Origin: Selaginella moellendorffii
Taxonomy: Eukaryota > Streptophyta > Lycopodiopsida > Selaginellales > Selaginellaceae
Direction of reading: 5' to 3'
DNA: 64,000 nt
NCBI RefSeq assembly: GCF_000143415.4
Contig: NW_003314270.1
Coordinates: 1,828,290-1,892,289 of the forward strand
Below, piece after piece: positions 21,733 to 33,322 of this stretch. Within the stretch, counting starts at the first letter, position 1. The number at the start of each line of letters is the position of its first letter. Under the pieces are notes generated by a model that was given only the letters and a program-made list of their open reading frames with translations, did no database searches and had not been told where the DNA came from. Made by a program: the position numbers and the translations under genes.

Positions 21733-24057
21733 CTAGCCCTGAGAAACAGTCGCTGGATCCTCCACGATTGCCCTAAGCCCAGCACACATGTTTGAGAGGA
21801 CTACGTGCGTTGCCGAGTGCTTGGGATCCAAGCCGAGCAAATGCCGGGCGATGCGAACGCCGCGCTCGCCATCTTTGTGACCCTCGCACGCCGCCAGCAA
21901 TGCGCTCCACGTACAAACATCGGGCTCGAAGGGCATTGTGTTTGTGAGACTCTCGGCATTTTCCAGTTGCCCGGCCCTGCTGAGACTGTCCACCATGAAG
22001 CAGAAATGCGTCTTTCTGGGCGAGATTCCGTGATCGTAGATCATGTGAAGGAAGCATCGCCACCCTTCGTACAAGAGCCCAATGTGGTTGCACGCCACGA
22101 GCACACCTCTAAAACACAGGGCATCTGGTTTGACGCCGTGTAGATTCATGAGGTGGTAAATCTCCATGGCATCGACTCCCATCCCAAAGTTCGCGAAGGC
22201 CGCGATCACGACCGTCCACGACATCAAATGGCCGTTTTCCGGAATGGAATCGAAGAGCTTCTTGGCGGCCACGAGGTTGCCATTCTGCGCGTAAGAACCA
22301 ACCATGCCGTTCCACGCCACCGCATCACGGGCGGGCATATTCTCGAACATTGCCCGTGCCTGCCCGAGCTGCCCGCTCATCGCGCAGAGCTGGACGATGC
22401 TCGTGCAAGCAACGATGCCGTGCACGGGCATGGCGCCAAAGATGTCGTACGCGTTCTCGGGATGGCCATTGTAAATGTACGCGTGGAGCATTGTGGCCCA
22501 AACGACAGCGTCCATACGTGGCATCGTCTCGAATATGGCCTTGGCCTCCTCCAGATGCCCATTAAAGGCAAATGCAGATAACATAGTCATACACGACACA
22601 GTGTCACACTCAGGCATAGAATCAAATCCACGCTTGGCTTGTGCCACAAGGCCGGATTGTCCATACGCCTGTATCATAGACGTAGAAGCGACAATTCCAC
22701 GCTCGGGCATGGAGTCAAAGGTGGCTTTGGCAGCGTCAACGTAGCCATTCTCGGCATATGCTTGTAGCATCGCTGACCACGTAACAAAATCTCTCCCGTT
22801 CATTGAGTCAAATATTGTCTTGGCACGGTCAACGTCACCTCTGGACGCAAATATGGTGACCATTGCAGTGCACGAAACGGCGTTCTTTTCGGGCATAGAA
22901 TCAAAAACAAGGCACGCAAGTTCCATTTGCCCGCAATCGGCATATGCCTGAACCATTATAGTCCACGCCACAATGTTCCTTTCGGGCATTGCATCAAACA
23001 GCATCTTTGCTCGCTCCAAATGACCACTGGAGGCATATGCCAAAAGCATTGATGTCCAGGAAACCAAGTTACGCTTCGGCATTGTGTCAAAGATGTGCTT
23101 GGCTTGCTCGAGGTGGCCATTCTCGCCGTACATGGCGAGGATGGCCGTCCAGGCCACTATGTTCCGTACGGGCATATTGTCAAACATGGCTTTGGCGGTC
23201 TCGATATTCCCAGCTCGAGAAGATGCTAGAATCAAGCTTGTGCATGAGACAACTCCCCACTCCGGCATCGAAGAAAAGATTCCTTTTGCCTCTTCCAGAC
23301 GACCACTCTGGGCAGCTGCTGCGAGCATCGAGTTCCAAGAGACGACGTTCCAGTGGGGCATTGTTTCGTATAAAGCTTGTGCTTGATTCATTTGGTTTGC
23401 GTCGATAAAAGCTTGGAGCATTGTGTTCCATGACACAAGATTTTTCTCAGGCATTGAAGAAAAGAGCTTCCTTGCTTTCTCTATATGCCTGGAATGGGAA
23501 TATGCGTGGATCATTGTCGTCCATGACACAACATTTTGCCCTGGCATGGAATCGAACACCACCTCTGCCTGTTTGAGGCAGCCGTTCTTAACGTACGCTG
23601 CCAGGAGAGCATTCCAGGAGACGATGGTCCTTTGAGATGCCGGGAATCTTTCAAACATGTCCCTGGCTTTGTGGATATACCCTCTTTGGGCATATGCCAT
23701 GGCCATTGTCGTCCACGAACAGGAATCGGGGGCTGCGATGCCATCAAAGACCCGCTGAGCGTCGTCCAGGCTGCCACACTTGCTATACATCTGGAGGAGC
23801 ATATTCGCCAGGGATCTATCCGATCGGAGGGCCTCATTGGAGGCGATGAGCTCGTGGATTCGCTTCCCTCGAGCAATGTCGTGGTCATCTCCACACGCCT
23901 TGAGAAGAGACGCGAGGATTTCTCCCGAGCACTGCGAGTTACTCGAGATCAAAAACTCCGAGACTGGAGGCTTCTTCTTGTTCTTCGCGAGTGATTCCAA
24001 TTGGGATAGATCCAGCGCTGTGCTACCGGGAGAGATTCCCTGCCGCGTAGCGCCCAT
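21733..24057 (-). CDS. PPR protein, about 17-18 repeats with E-like C-terminus
   Basis: An intronless frame of 774 residues. After a short leader and ASLLKACGD the protein consists of about 31-residue repeats of the type VSWNTMLQAF, then FDSMPERNIVAWT, typical of S-like motifs of PLS PPR proteins. The end (KPDALCFRGVLVACNHIGL, FEPDVCTWSALLAACEGH, LDPKHSATHVVLSNMC) corresponds to the E region; there is no DYW deaminase domain. Such proteins bind single-stranded organellar RNA by a one-repeat-per-base code, and E-type members usually recruit an editing deaminase in trans. No strong transit peptide is visible. The target RNA is not deduced here. Confidence 0.88.
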   Translation of the reverse strand: MGATRQGISPGSTALDLSQLESLAKNKKKPPVSEFLISSNSQCSGEILASLLKACGDDHDIARGKRIHELIASNEALRSDRSLANMLLQMYSKCGSLDDAQRVFDGIAAPDSCSWTTMAMAYAQRGYIHKARDMFERFPASQRTIVSWNALLAAYVKNGCLKQAEVVFDSMPGQNVVSWTTMIHAYSHSRHIEKARKLFSSMPEKNLVSWNTMLQAFIDANQMNQAQALYETMPHWNVVSWNSMLAAAAQSGRLEEAKGIFSSMPEWGVVSCTSLILASSRAGNIETAKAMFDNMPVRNIVAWTAILAMYGENGHLEQAKHIFDTMPKRNLVSWTSMLLAYASSGHLERAKMLFDAMPERNIVAWTIMVQAYADCGQMELACLVFDSMPEKNAVSCTAMVTIFASRGDVDRAKTIFDSMNGRDFVTWSAMLQAYAENGYVDAAKATFDSMPERGIVASTSMIQAYGQSGLVAQAKRGFDSMPECDTVSCMTMLSAFAFNGHLEEAKAIFETMPRMDAVVWATMLHAYIYNGHPENAYDIFGAMPVHGIVACTSIVQLCAMSGQLGQARAMFENMPARDAVAWNGMVGSYAQNGNLVAAKKLFDSIPENGHLMSWTVVIAAFANFGMGVDAMEIYHLMNLHGVKPDALCFRGVLVACNHIGLLYEGWRCFLHMIYDHGISPRKTHFCFMVDSLSRAGQLENAESLTNTMPFEPDVCTWSALLAACEGHKDGERGVRIARHLLGLDPKHSATHVVLSNMCAGLRAIVEDPATVSQG

Positions 24058-24453
24058 GAAATGAAGATCCCATGGAATGCTTCGAGCGCGCGAGCGGCAA
24101 AAGAAAAGGTTTGAATTTGAAAATTTGTGTTAGGCAATGGACACGTTACACATACACGTGGAATCTTAAAACCCTTGGATTGCAAGGCTAGGGCTACCAT
24201 TCGCGCTCTCTCTTGGCGGAGCTGTGGAGCTAGGGTTTGAGAGCGCTTGCCCCGGATTCTCTCGCGATCTGGAATGAGATAAATCGCGCGGCGCTGGCTC
24301 ATGAAGATTGTGGCCCGGCAAGCATGGGCACATCTGCGACGGCGCGCTAGCATGATCGTCTCGTCCCGGAGCTTAATCGGTATGTTCTTGCTGATGGAAA
24401 TGTAGTCCATTGAGTTCTTCATATTGTAGGTGTTCCCTCAAGAAATTTTGCAA

Positions 24454-27338
24454 ATGGATGCGTTCATCGGAAACTCTACGAGCAGGTGTTCCCTCTCGGC
24501 AGGCTTCATCATCTGTGAGTCTTTCGTGAATTCTTTTTTGGCTTTTTTTTTACGGTGGTATGCAGGCTTTGGAACTGCCGTGGGATTCACTCGGCGGCGA
24601 TTAACCACGCGACTGGCGGGACGATTACTCGACTCAGCTGGGAGATGTGGTATCGACCATTTCAGGTTTTATACAGAGCGTTCATTATCATGGCGGAGGT
24701 CGTCTTGCTGAGCATCTGGCATGCCACGGAAAGGGATGTCAAGAAACGAGCGGAAAGAGTAAGCGTATAGAGAGGATGTCCCACGCTAAGCTTTACTGTT
24801 TTTCCAGCTGCGCAGGTCACTCATACGCCTTGGTCCATTTTACATCAAGGTATATTGTCAGATTTGTGAAGCTGAAACTGAGTTCTTTTCTCTGCCCATC
24901 CAGCTTGGTCAGGCTCTGAGTACCAGACCGGACATTCTTCCCAGTGTTTACTGTCACGAACTGTCAAAACTTCAGGTTGGTTTTCTTAGTGCTTCTATTT
25001 CCGCAGACGTAACACGGCTTTTCTCAGGACCAAATCCCCCCATTTCCTAGTTCTAAAGCGCTGAAGTTTATTGAGAAGGAACTTGGAGCCCGCACTTCAG
25101 AAGTTTTTGCGGAGATTAGCAAAGAACCTCTTGCCGCCGCATCGCTGGGTCAAGTCTATAAAGGTATTGCATATAAGTTTTTATAACAAGAATCTTTTTT
25201 ATCATTGTTATAAACAGCCAAATTGTTTTCTGGGGAAACTGTAGCCGTGAAAGTATTGAGACCTGGTGTGCCTGCGCGTCTTGCTCTGGACGCGCGGCTG
25301 CTAAATCTTGTTGGCGGCCAGCTGCAACGTTTTACCAGAGCACGGGGCGACGTTGCTGCCGTTGTAAACGAAATGGTAAGGCGTAATTCTTTGAGGCATT
25401 TCTTTTTCTGACACGTAGTTTTTAGGTGGCTCATATGCTTGAGGAAACGGATTATCTTAACGAGGCCAAAAATACAGAACGTTTTGCAAGCCTTTATGGC
25501 ATCGAGCATCCAGGTACCGATTTGTTTGCATTCATGCAAGGGTTAGTTAAAGACTCTAGTCTGTCCTACGTCTAGCTTAGTTCTTGGAATGTGTCAACGA
25601 CTGAGTCACTTCTTTTCTGTAATGCCAGTCCGAAATTTGTTTCTCAGACGAAGGGCTACTAACCGGGAAAAGGAGATCGAAGAAAGGATTGGTTAAAGTC
25701 CCGAAGATATTTTGGCGTTACACTACCAAGGGTGTGCTCACAATGGAGTGGATTGACGGTATTAAACTTACTGACAGGGAGAAACTAGAAAAGCTGAACC
25801 TCGACGTTCAGGATCTCGTCGACCAGGTTTATATTGCTTTATTTATTTGATATGCTTAAACTTATTTATTTTATTTACTTTCACCAGGGTGTCTTTTGTT
25901 CCCTGAGACAATTGCTCGAAGATGGTTTTTTCCATGCTGATCCTCATCCTGGCAACCTCGTAGTGACTCACAAGGGGATTCTTGCATACTTTGATTTTGG
26001 TATGATGAGTGACTTCCCTAGGCATTACCGCATTGGTCTCATTCGCACGGTATGCTTAATATATATTAATGGGTGAATTCTGACGAGGTTGTTGCAGCTT
26101 GTACATTTCGTGAATCGAGACTCGGAAGGACTTGCTCAAGATTTTCTGTCACTTGGATTTACTCCCCACGGTTCCGACCTGAAGCCTATTGTTCATGCGC
26201 TCCGCAAGTCTTTTGGAGATGAGAAGACAAAAGCCCAGCTAGATTTTCAGGTTAGTACCCAGTTTCTCGTAAATGCTGTTGTAAAGCAAATTGATTTTGC
26301 AGGGCATAATGAGTCAGCTCTCCGATGTTATGTACGAGTTTAACTTTCGCCTGCCTCCAGAATTCGGACTTGTGATAAGAGCCTTGGGATCTCTTGAAGG
26401 AACAGCAACAACTTTGGATCCAGAATTCAGAGTTATCGAGAGTGCATATCCTTTTATTGTCGGGAGACTTCTTTCAGATCCTGAGCCGGATATGCGACAA
26501 ATACTGCTGGAGCTTTTGATACGCACCAACGGCACAATACGGTGGCATCGGCTTGAGCGGCTGGTATGCAATCTTTACAAGATTTATCGGGCATCTGTAT
26601 GATTCGAAATTTTGTACAGGTTGTAGCCATATCCCAAGACTCTACCCCTACCAAGCAGTCTAGACTCCAGTCATTTGACATGCGGGCTGTTGCATCCGCA
26701 GCCGATGATCTGCTCGCCTACATTCTCTCTGACAAAGGCATACGAGTGCGAATTTTGCTGGTCAAGGACATCGTGAAGGCTTTGAATGCACTTATCAAAG
26801 AAAGCATTCTTGAATTTTACGGGCTGGAAAATCAGCGAAGCAATGTCGTGGAAGAGGCACCTGACCAAGACGTACAGCAGGCACCCGAACAAGAAGTACA
26901 GCAGGTGGAGAAGACAACTTTTTTTTCTCGAATGAGAAGGTTTCCATGGATTCAAGGCCAGAAAGTACAAGCTAGGTACAAGAGTGCAGCTCCTGGTGGT
27001 CGTCCTAGAAGTACCCGAGCAAATCCTGAGCAAGGGAAAAGCAGCACGACTGTTGAGGTACGTAGTATCCATGCTAACTCTCTGAAAAAACATTTCGTTG
27101 GTTTTGTCAGGGTAAAAACTTGAAAAGTCGGGTCCAGGGAGGGATTCATGCTTTCTGGGAAGCTGTTAACACCGCCCCTGAAGTGTGGATTCCCTTACTG
27201 CTTAAGGTTGCGGCAAATCGTGAAGCACAAAAGCTCTTCGTGACGATTTTACGCGCGACGCTTGAGTCATACAACGATCAAACTTCTGAAGCTGGCTTTC
27301 TCTTCTTATCGAAAAAGCTACACGAGGATGACAAGTGA
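24454..27338 (+). CDS. ABC1/UbiB-family atypical kinase, organellar
   Basis: Thirteen exons keep frame throughout: 24454..24485, 24566..24758, 24808..24849, 24904..24975, 25028..25163, 25218..25375, 25426..25513, 25648..25826, 25888..26049, 26098..26250, 26303..26563, 26620..27057, 27111..27338. The product is 713 residues. ABC1 marks appear in order: the KxGQ motif ([17 protein letters not shown], about residue 86), the Ala-rich loop [10 protein letters not shown] that replaces a P-loop (about 150), VAVKVL, the catalytic HADPHPGN (about 317) and the DFG of YFDFGMM. Plant ABC1Ks act in plastid or mitochondrial prenyl-lipid metabolism. The 5' end is uncertain: an upstream exon from 24301 (MKIVARQAWAHLRRR, transit-like) exists but does not join in frame by obvious sites. 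Confidence 0.85.
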
Positions 27339-28811
27339 AACGTAGGGGTAAGTAGAACTTTTTTTGTTGACGTCGTATACATACAGATTCTTGAGCTGAT
27401 GAGAAAATAAAGCAAAGTTTCCTTGCGAAATTCACCTCTACGTTGATTGTATTTACTTCAGACGAAACTTTCTTTGAGGTATTCTCTTTGTCAATCAGAG
27501 TCTGAGCAGATAAAACTCGCGAGGATGTTGTCGGTGCGACCTTTCACAGCAAATCGGTAAAGTCTTTGTTCTATAGGTGCGAATCCTGACTGATCGTTAC
27601 TCCAGGAAGTCGTGCGAAGTTAAAAGGATCCAAAAAGCTTTCGCAAAGAAGTAGCTGGAGCGAGCAGAGACACAACATACGTATCTTACAAGTTGGAAAA
27701 GGAAGGCCCGGCGCATTCGGCAAAGATTTTGATTTAAAACCACTCACGAATATGGAAGGTCACAGGTACGCATTTGAATTTAACTCCGGGTAATCTTGAC
27801 ACCGATTTTTGGATTTGCTTGTTCGCGCAGCCTGGGGTTGGAAACCATCGGTGTCACGCCTTGATGAAAGGTAAGCCATTTACTTTCCAATCAATTCATT
27901 CAGCGCTGGTAGTAACGCTGTTCTAGAGATGGCTGGCACGCATCTCACGCCAGGCTGCTGTTACTAGCATCGCCTATCGCTGCTTGCCAGCATCGCCCAA
28001 CGCTGCTGCTGCTGCTGCTGCTGCTGCTCGCTCAGATCATCATCAGTTCATCAAGAAATCTGTTTGTTTTTGTTCAAACTCGCGGTTTGGATCCAGGAGC
28101 TTTCTCTGCTTGGAAAAAGCTACGCAACGCTACGATCAAGGCGAAAAGAAAAGGAAGCCATTTATTTTGAGGAACGTCTTTGCAATGATGTGAGCTCGTA
28201 GGGGAGGCGAGATTGTGTGTTCGATTCGGTGATAGCGAAAGGAAGCACTGTGGCGGATATTCGTTTGGAGAACCCACTGTTCTCTAAGTGTGTGCGTCAA
28301 TAAATAGAGCGAGCTTTTGTCATTCGGTATAATGGGAGGCCTCCATTTGATTGTGCGTAGCGTGATGATGTGGCCGCCAGTATGGCCCAAAAAGTGTTTT
28401 TCAAAATGGGCCGTACGGTATGGTGTTTAAATATTTACTGGGAATTCACATGTATAGTACTACTTGCGCTAGAACAGTTTTTTCCCTCCTTTGCGCCAGA
28501 ATAATTTGCGCGGCGAGCGAGCGAGCGAGGGTTTCTTGCGAGGCGCCGCGACGAGTCGACGAGGCGCTGCTGCGGCGCCGCCTAGATCCGGTATGTTGTG
28601 CTCCCGGGGCTGATCAAGCGGCTCTCTCTTGGCGCTCGGGTAGCTAGAATCTACATTCTTGAGCGATGTGTTCCTCCGGCTTCTTCGTCTCCCTCCTCTC
28701 CGCCCTCGCAATGCTGTTCGCCGGCTTGTTCTTGTCGCTCCACGGCGCCTACGCGGCTCAGCCAAGATTCACCGTCGTGTGATTCGCGTTTGGCTGGATA
28801 GCGCCCCGGCA
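27339..28811. other. Intergenic region with a (CTG)n repeat
   Basis: It covers the 3' flank of the ABC1 kinase and the 5' flank and leader of the NPH3 gene. A (GCT)9-type microsatellite lies at about 28002-28028. Short frames here lack domains. The frame of the NPH3 gene is open upstream to 28659, but that extension is Arg/Leu-rich and looks like leader. Confidence 0.45.
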
Positions 28812-31275
28812 ATGGCCGCATTCTCGCAGCCGGGCCGTGATCTCCAGGACAGGGACGTCAAGAAGCGAGTGAATCCCATCTACGACGAAGACGAGGAATT
28901 CTACCAGTCGGAGTCCTCTGCGAATCTGTCCAGTGACTTCTATGACGATTTGTCGCGGCCGGGGAAGATGGACACCATTTACGAGTCATTCGAGGAGTTT
29001 GTGGATTCGTCCGACGAGAGAAGCAACGGGGCCAGCTCCACGGATTGCACGAGTAGCTCCGCGCGTGTCTCAGCGGACTCTCCCACCAGCATTTTGCGAC
29101 GCAGTGTGAGGGCCTGGTCAGTACGTAGTGTTTTCACTTGTTTTTCTGGGCGTTTTATTGAGCTTTCCACATGCAGGTGTGATGCTACAGGTTTGCCCAC
29201 CACCGTTCACGTTGAGATAAAGGAGCGGAGCTTTGGACTACACAAGGTGGGTGATTTGTTCTTTTCGTAGGACTCTTTTTTGCCTCGAAAGCAACCGATT
29301 TTTGTTTTGTGTCGGTCTTTGTAGTTTCCTTTGACATCCAGAAGTGGCTTATTCAAGCGCTTGCTCTCGGACCAAACTTATGTGAAGCTGGGTGACGACT
29401 TTCCAGGGGGCTCCGAGGTTTTCGAGCTGATCGCAAGCTTTTGTTACGGCTCGACTATCCACATCGACGTGTCAAATGTTGCGGTTCTGCGGTGCTGTGC
29501 CGAGTTGTTGGAGATGACGGAGGAATACCGGAAGGGAAATCTGTCTGGGAGGACTGAAGACTACTTGACTCAGGTGGTGTTTAAGAGCTGGGTGGATACA
29601 TTGTCGGTTCTTCAGCAATGCGCGAAGCTAGTGCCGGCGAGGGAAGCATTTCAGATTATTAGCCGGGGTATTGACTCTCTGGCAGCTGCCGTTTGCAAGG
29701 GCCTTCGACAGGAACGGGTCTCTGTAACGTCAGAGAATGACAGGTGCTCCATGGTCAAGGACATACTCGAGCTGCCAGTTACTTTCTTTGATAGGCTGGT
29801 CAATGGGCTTAGGAAGCAGGGGCTGGACGAGAAGCCGGTTAGCCAGCTGATTTTGGACTACATCAAAAGATGGGTTTTGGGAACGAAAGAGGGGACCGAT
29901 GTTAAAGATGGTGATGTTCACCTTATCGAAGCGACCGTGAGACTGCTGCCTTTGGAGAGATTTCTGGTACCGATCAAAGTTCTATTGTCTTTGCACGGGT
30001 GCGCGTTTGCATGGAATGCGAGCAAGGACTGCAGGTTACAGCTAGAAGCCAGGATTGTTTCCCAGCTCGAGCTGGCCACTGTCGACGACTTTCTCATGTC
30101 ATTGAGAACGTCCAAGAACAGCAGAGCTCACATGGACAGCATGCGGCAGATTGTGTCGGAATTCATGTCGCAGCAGGAAATTCTACTCGACGGTTCGGAA
30201 ATGCTTCTCACTGAGCGGGAGTTGAGAAGTGCATCTTCGTACAGCTTCTTGGCCGTCTCAGCAGTCGTGAAGGTTTGGGACGAGTACCTCGCGGAGATTG
30301 CAAGCGACCCCGAAGTAGGCCCCAGGACATTTGTGGAACTTACAGAAGCTGTTCCGTCAAACATACGTCCCAATCATGATCTTCTTTACAGGGCCATCCA
30401 CGCCTACTTTCAGGTAACGGTTTCTCTTCCTCTTTGCAATGCTGATGCTCTCGTTTTTCTTACAGTCACATCCGAGTCTGAGTCACGCAGACCGGGTAAC
30501 CGTATGTCAAGGCCTGAATTGCCAAAAGCTGTCGCGAGAGATCTGCATGCATGCTGTTCAGAACGAGCTCATGCCCCTGCGGATGATAGTGCAAGCTATG
30601 TTTGTCCAACAGCTCGAGTCGAGAGGTGCCGAGCACCTGGACAATCCTCTCAGGCCGGTGGCCAATGTCGAAAGAAGGACTAACCCGAGCATCCCAAGCC
30701 AGGCCTTCGGACGTGAGGCCAGAGACGATGGCCTACCTCTGGGAGTTATCCTGCAAAGAGATGCGGCTTTCCGGGAGGCGGCATTCCTGAAGGATGATTT
30801 CGAGGCGACAAAGGCCAGGCTCAAGGAGCTAGAACAGGAACTGATGCGTATGAAGATGACCATGGACGTGGATCGTCCGGCCAGCAATGGCAACCATGGC
30901 GGCAGGCCCGCTTTCATGGACGGGAAAGGCAGGAAGAAGCTCGCGGGGAGCTGCATGTACCAGGTGTGGGGAGCTCAAACCAGCGGGATCAGGTTCGGGC
31001 AGCGCATCACAAAGACGTTTCAGAAGCTGGGATTGGGAAGCTTTTGGAAGCCTAGGCCGAGCGGGGCTGCGCAGCAGCGGACCAAGGATCACACCAGCGC
31101 GGGTGTAGCCGATTGTAAAGTCCGGCAATGGCAGGATGAACAGGATTATGGAAGGCAGCAACAACAGGAGCTGGAGGCTGGAACTCCGTTGCGAGCTAGC
31201 TCTTTCCGCAAGGTGGAAGGAGAGAGATCCAGCGGCGTTCTCCGCCGCCACGCCAGGCACCACTCCTTCTCTTGA
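28812..31275 (+). CDS. BTB/POZ-NPH3 domain protein (NRL family)
   Basis: Four exons, join(28812..29116,29177..29246,29325..30413,30466..31275), give 757 residues. An acidic N-terminal region precedes a BTB-like fold: TVHVEIKERSFGLHK, FPLTSRSGLFKRLL and GGSEVFELIASFCYG. The NPH3 domain begins near FKSWVDTLSVLQQCAKL and includes VHLIEATVRLLPLERFLVP, HDLLYRAIHAYFQ, HPSLSHADR and QKLSREICMHAVQNELMPLR. A coiled coil (KDDFEATKARLKELEQEL) follows. Family members are plasma-membrane-associated CUL3 adaptors in phototropin and auxin-transport signalling. The C-terminal 130 residues are basic and Gln-rich. Start choice (MAAFSQPGRD) is tentative. Confidence 0.88.
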
Positions 31276-31394
31276 TCAAGAGATCTCTCACTATCTGTAT
31301 CTTAATAGTATCGAAGTTCTGAGATTATTTGATAGTTGTTGACTGTTCGACTAGGTCTTTGACTAAAGGATATGCTGCACCGATTCTTTGCCCT

Positions 31395-31442
31395 ATCCCA
31401 CATGCCGGGGCGCAGAATGAGGGCACAAGAGCAGTATATAAG
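31395..31442 (+). promoter_or_regulatory. snRNA promoter of U1 copy A (USE and TATA)
   Basis: ATCCCACATGCCGG is a plant upstream sequence element (USE). A TATATAAG box starts 31 nt after the USE core CAT and 30 nt before the RNA. This spacing is the RNA polymerase II type; polymerase III plant snRNA promoters have about 10 bp less. Confidence 0.88.
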
Positions 31443-31464
31443 ATAGGGCCTGAGGAAGAGATCC

Positions 31465-31630
31465 ATACTTACCTGGACGGGGTCTATTGGTGATCATGAA
31501 GGCCAATGGCCTAGGTTCGGCTTTCCCATTGCACTACGGCTTGGCCGGCCTACCATCTTCCCAAAGTGGAGGAGTGGACGTCGTAATTTGTGGAAGTTGA
31601 GGGCTCGCGTACGCGCGGCCCTCTCCAAAT
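31465..31630 (+). ncRNA. U1 snRNA, copy A
   Basis: The RNA opens with ATACTTACCTGG, the segment that pairs with 5' splice sites. Stem-loop I carries the U1-70K loop type GATCATGAAGG, stem-loop II has the U1A-type loop CATTGCAC, and a Sm site (TAATTTGTGG) precedes the last hairpin (GGGCTCGCGTACGCGCGGCCC). Length near 166 nt fits plant U1. Of the three copies in the window this one keeps all protein-binding loops, so it is the likely functional gene. It lies about 190 bp after the NPH3 stop. Confidence 0.92.
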
Positions 31631-31678
31631 TCTAAGGCCTATAAGTTGTAACTTCCAGTAGACCCCCAAGTTGTGACA

Positions 31679-31912
31679 ATGCGGCTCGCTCCTCTCTCTG
31701 GAACCGTTGAGCAGGGTGTGTCCAATCGGCTCGGGCTGCCTCGTTGGCTGCTGCATCAACATCCCCGCCACTGGCGGCGCATACGCTCCAGAAGGTTTCG
31801 AGCCAAATTCTTGCTGGGATACCATGGAAAAGAATTTCTTGTTGCTTCTCTCGTTTCAGTGAAGCCTTGCTCTTGCTGGAGAGCGGTGCTAATCTCCACA
31901 GCCTGTGTGTGT
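31679..31912. repeat. Duplicated segment downstream of U1 copy A
   Basis: This segment is similar to 39319-39580, which follows U1 copy C. Shared blocks include TGTGTCCAATCGGCTCGGG and GAGAGCGGTGCTAATC. Copies A and C were therefore duplicated with at least 500 bp of common sequence. The segment looks like old coding DNA, but I cannot identify it. Confidence 0.75.
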
Positions 31913-32039
31913 ATGTGAAGAGAGAGTAAAGATTTCGGAAACACGCCTTACCTTGCGAGCGCCTCCCGTCTCAGCCACAATGATGCCATGGACCATATTG
32001 AAACGAGAGCTCACTGATGTCCAGGTAGTCATTGTAGTC

Positions 32040-32260
32040 TCTGAGGGACGCGACACCAAGCATTGGCACCAAACAAGTTGTGTAATCTGGAACTCCTTCA
32101 AATGAAAAGATCATTCCAGGCCCTCCTCCAACTTATAAGGCTGGCTGGATTCAAGGCCACAGATTCATTGCGTCAATAAAACGAAAACATGTTAAACGGC
32201 ACTAAACACTAAACTCTGATTCTTTGTTAGAGAAAAACATAGGGTCACTTACTGAATCAG
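32040..32260 (+). pseudogene. 3' remnant of the SSPIHP peptide-precursor family
   Basis: The sequence matches the last 60 codons and 3' flank of the intact precursor at 35306 (CTGGAACTCCTTCAAATG, then GATCATTCCAGGCCCTC, then AACATGTTAAACG), but carries stops and has lost the signal-peptide half. It is an additional, older copy outside the clear duplication arms. Confidence 0.6.
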
Positions 32261-33322
32261 TGACGATGGCCGGCCTCCAAATGGAGGGAGAAGTGGAAGA
32301 AAGAGCCCGAAGTTACCATGTGATCATGCAAGAAACACAAAAAGTGGATGCCCCTTGGCATGCTTTGTATCCTTCTTGTAAAATAGTTTCTTGATCACAA
32401 GACTATAGAACTTAGGAAAGAGAGAAACCACTTTCTTGCCTTTCAATCTAGTTGTTTAAGAGCCACGCAAACAAACTTTTGTTCGGTTGCTTCAATCCAG
32501 CTTTACAATTCTCCTGCTCATAGATTTTTCTTCTCTAGTTCCTTGTTTCAATCTTGTTTTTTCCTAAAAAATCCGCGGATCTGCTTTGGAATTCCTTGGT
32601 TGCCTGTTCGATCAAGGAAACCTCCTTGACAACCTCCTTGACAGGTGAATCTTATAGGTATTGTCCAAGGACTTTCCACACGCCCAGAACTCATCACGGC
32701 AAAGGTGAAAGGAAAGATCTAAAGCAAAGCATCTTGATCGACTGAAGCTGCTGTTCCTGCTCTTAACACACAACACTGCTTCTCTAAGATCCGATAGGTC
32801 AGTGCTTCTTCTTGTCCATACAAACTTTCACTTTGTTTGTTCTCCACAGATTTCGCTTGTTCTTAAGTCAGTGCGAGAGCATTGGCTGCAGTAAAAAGAG
32901 ACTGCAAAAGTAGCCAAAGTTAGCATTTATCCTTAAGCTAATGTATGACTTATTTTGAACTCATGGCCTTTGATCATCTGCTCAAACTTCCCGACTTGCT
33001 GCTCTTGACTGCAGATCAAAGAGGAGCTGCCACTGCTCGTTCTGATTCTTCTTGCCAAGGACCACCGTAAGCTCTTGCAGAAGCGAGAAACACTACGGAG
33101 CCAGCCAACCTATACAGCACAGCGGCCGTTGTCCTCCAAGTCCTCCGAGTCCTCCAAAGGTCATCATTCTGGGCCATCTGAGTGACATAGCTTTTAGCCA
33201 ACCCAGACATCCTCTAACCAAGTAGCCCTTGAATTCAGGACCATCGGCAGCTGATTTTATGAGAAGGAACTCATTCTTTTACCGACTTCTGACCCACTCA
33301 TAAAAAAATGCTCCCTTTTTTA
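32261..33322. other. Duplicated noncoding flank of the RRM pseudogene
   Basis: The right part has a mirrored counterpart at about 55564-56360 (shared GGATCTTAGAGAAGC-type and GGAGCCAGCCAACC-type strings). Small splice-like pieces (MAFDHLLKLPDLLLL, IKEELPLLVLILLAK) hint at a former small gene, but no intact frame remains. Confidence 0.4.
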
